Of a stretch of 13,907 bases of DNA, positions 13,200 through 13,907 are shown in pieces. The stretch is from NCBI GenBank assembly GCA_015062715.1, contig SUUD01000027.1, positions 1-13,907 on the forward strand. The letters are read 5' to 3'. This stretch comes from Olsenella sp. (GTDB taxonomy: Bacteria > Actinomycetota > Coriobacteriia > Coriobacteriales > Atopobiaceae). Positions within the stretch are counted from its first letter, which is position 1; every line of letters begins with the position of its first letter. The notes below the pieces were generated by a model. That model was given only the letters and a program-made list of their open reading frames with translations, was not told the origin of the DNA and searched no databases. The translations under genes and the position numbers were made by a program.

Positions 13200-13907
13200 A
13201 TGGACGAGCAAATCCAGGCCACAAGCGAGCAGTCGCTCGACGCCGACGGATGGTTTGAGGTGAACGACTTCGCCCTGTGGCTGCATGCCCAGCACGATGT
13301 TGGGGACATTCAGCGGGAGGCCCTGGCAAGGCTCGAGCGGCTCGTACCCCACAAGAGCTCGATGTTCGACCTCGCACATCACAGGCCCGGGATGCCTCTC
13401 GAGTTCTTCTCCCCCGTCTCAACCACCATGGCGCCGGAGGTCCTTGATGCCTACTACCAGCGCTATGCCGCCACCGACTACACGGTGTGGAGCTTCGACC
13501 AGCACGCAACCGGAGTCTACCGCGACCTCGACCTGGTCGACGCGCGCAGGCGTGACGCGACCCCCATCTACCGCGAGTGGATGGAACCGCAGGGCGTCTA
13601 CTATGGGTGCGGGGCGACGCTCGCGGAGGGCGGCGTGCCCTATGGCAGCGTCACCCTGTTCCGCGAACGCAAGGCGGGCGAGTTCACCTCGCGCGAGCTG
13701 CACCTCTTGCTCGAGATAGCGATTCACCTGGCCGTTCGACTTCACGACCTCTTCCCCCGGGGCATCGACCCCAGCATGGAGCGGGAGCGGGACCCCATGG
13801 CCCGCCTGGTCGCGACCCATGACGTGAACCCGCGCGAGGAGGAGGTCCTGCGCCTCATGCTTGCGGGCCGCACCAACGCCCAGATGGCAGCCGACCTGTT
13901 CATCTCG
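13200..13907 (+). CDS. LuxR-family transcriptional regulator (cut by right edge)
   Basis: The first 236 codons are present and the frame is open to the window end. Residues about 20-185 look like a GAF/PAS-type sensory region without membrane helices (DFALWLHAQHDVGDIQREAL ... YYGCGATLAEGGVPYGSVTLFR ... LLLEIAIHLAVRL). From 209 the LuxR-type helix-turn-helix starts, VNPREEEVLRLMLAGRTNAQMAADLFIS, matching the usual 'lTpRE.eVl.l...G.tn.eIA..L.iS' pattern and breaking off within the recognition-helix region. The ATG at 13200 follows CTGGAGGCATGC, with GGAGG 5 bases before it; another ATG at 13196 is out of frame. It diverges from the GNAT/aguA genes across a gap with a palindromic site, the usual layout for a local regulator. 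There is no receiver domain, so it is a one-component regulator. Confidence 0.88.
   Translation, partial: MDEQIQATSEQSLDADGWFEVNDFALWLHAQHDVGDIQREALARLERLVPHKSSMFDLAHHRPGMPLEFFSPVSTTMAPEVLDAYYQRYAATDYTVWSFDQHATGVYRDLDLVDARRRDATPIYREWMEPQGVYYGCGATLAEGGVPYGSVTLFRERKAGEFTSRELHLLLEIAIHLAVRLHDLFPRGIDPSMERERDPMARLVATHDVNPREEEVLRLMLAGRTNAQMAADLFIS

Overview
The window is GC-rich, with strong third-position GC bias, tight gene packing and GGAGG-type ribosome binding sites. The protein set looks like an anaerobic actinobacterium of the class Coriobacteriia (Olsenella/Atopobium/Collinsella-like). That placement comes from the style of the sequences and was not tested by a search. No rRNA, tRNA, CRISPR array, prophage or intact insertion sequence is visible.

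Left part (1-3676, minus strand): a methionine/one-carbon operon read right to left. It runs from an unrecognised 185-aa protein to metF (methylenetetrahydrofolate reductase), then a stand-alone methionine synthase activation-domain protein with a C-terminal cysteine cluster, then cobalamin-dependent methionine synthase metH, whose 3' part lies beyond the left edge. A perfect 10-bp hairpin sits just before metH.

Positions 3842-4971 (plus strand): thioredoxin (trxA), a terminator-like hairpin, and a membrane PAP2-family phosphatase. Convergent to these is a YfcE-like metallophosphoesterase. The gap between them holds a 94-bp element with 13-bp terminal inverted repeats and a 4-bp flanking direct repeat (5007-5100), which looks like a miniature mobile element.

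Positions 5126-10003 (minus strand): a run of five genes in the order four-helix membrane protein with a His/Cys metal-site-like domain, GT-A glycosyltransferase, GAF-containing LytS-type histidine kinase, LytTR response regulator, metallophosphoesterase. The glycosyltransferase and kinase overlap by ATGA, so sensing and glycosyl transfer appear translationally coupled. Strong hairpins at 9069-9097 and 5647-5683 may divide the run into separate transcripts.

Positions 10219-10803 (plus strand): an unrecognised 194-aa Gln-rich protein built on four copies of a short amphipathic Leu/Ala/Gly motif. The following gap (10804-11273) holds terminators and a striking tandem duplication: a 55-bp GC-rich block repeated exactly at a 163-bp offset, each copy followed by AT-rich sequence with conserved ATTCTC and AATTGATG blocks.

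Right part (11274-13907): agmatine deiminase (aguA) and a GNAT acetyltransferase on the minus strand, and a divergent LuxR-family regulator cut by the right edge. Two similar operator-like sites (around 12494-12517 and 13157-13181) flank the acetyltransferase gene and may bind the neighbouring regulator.
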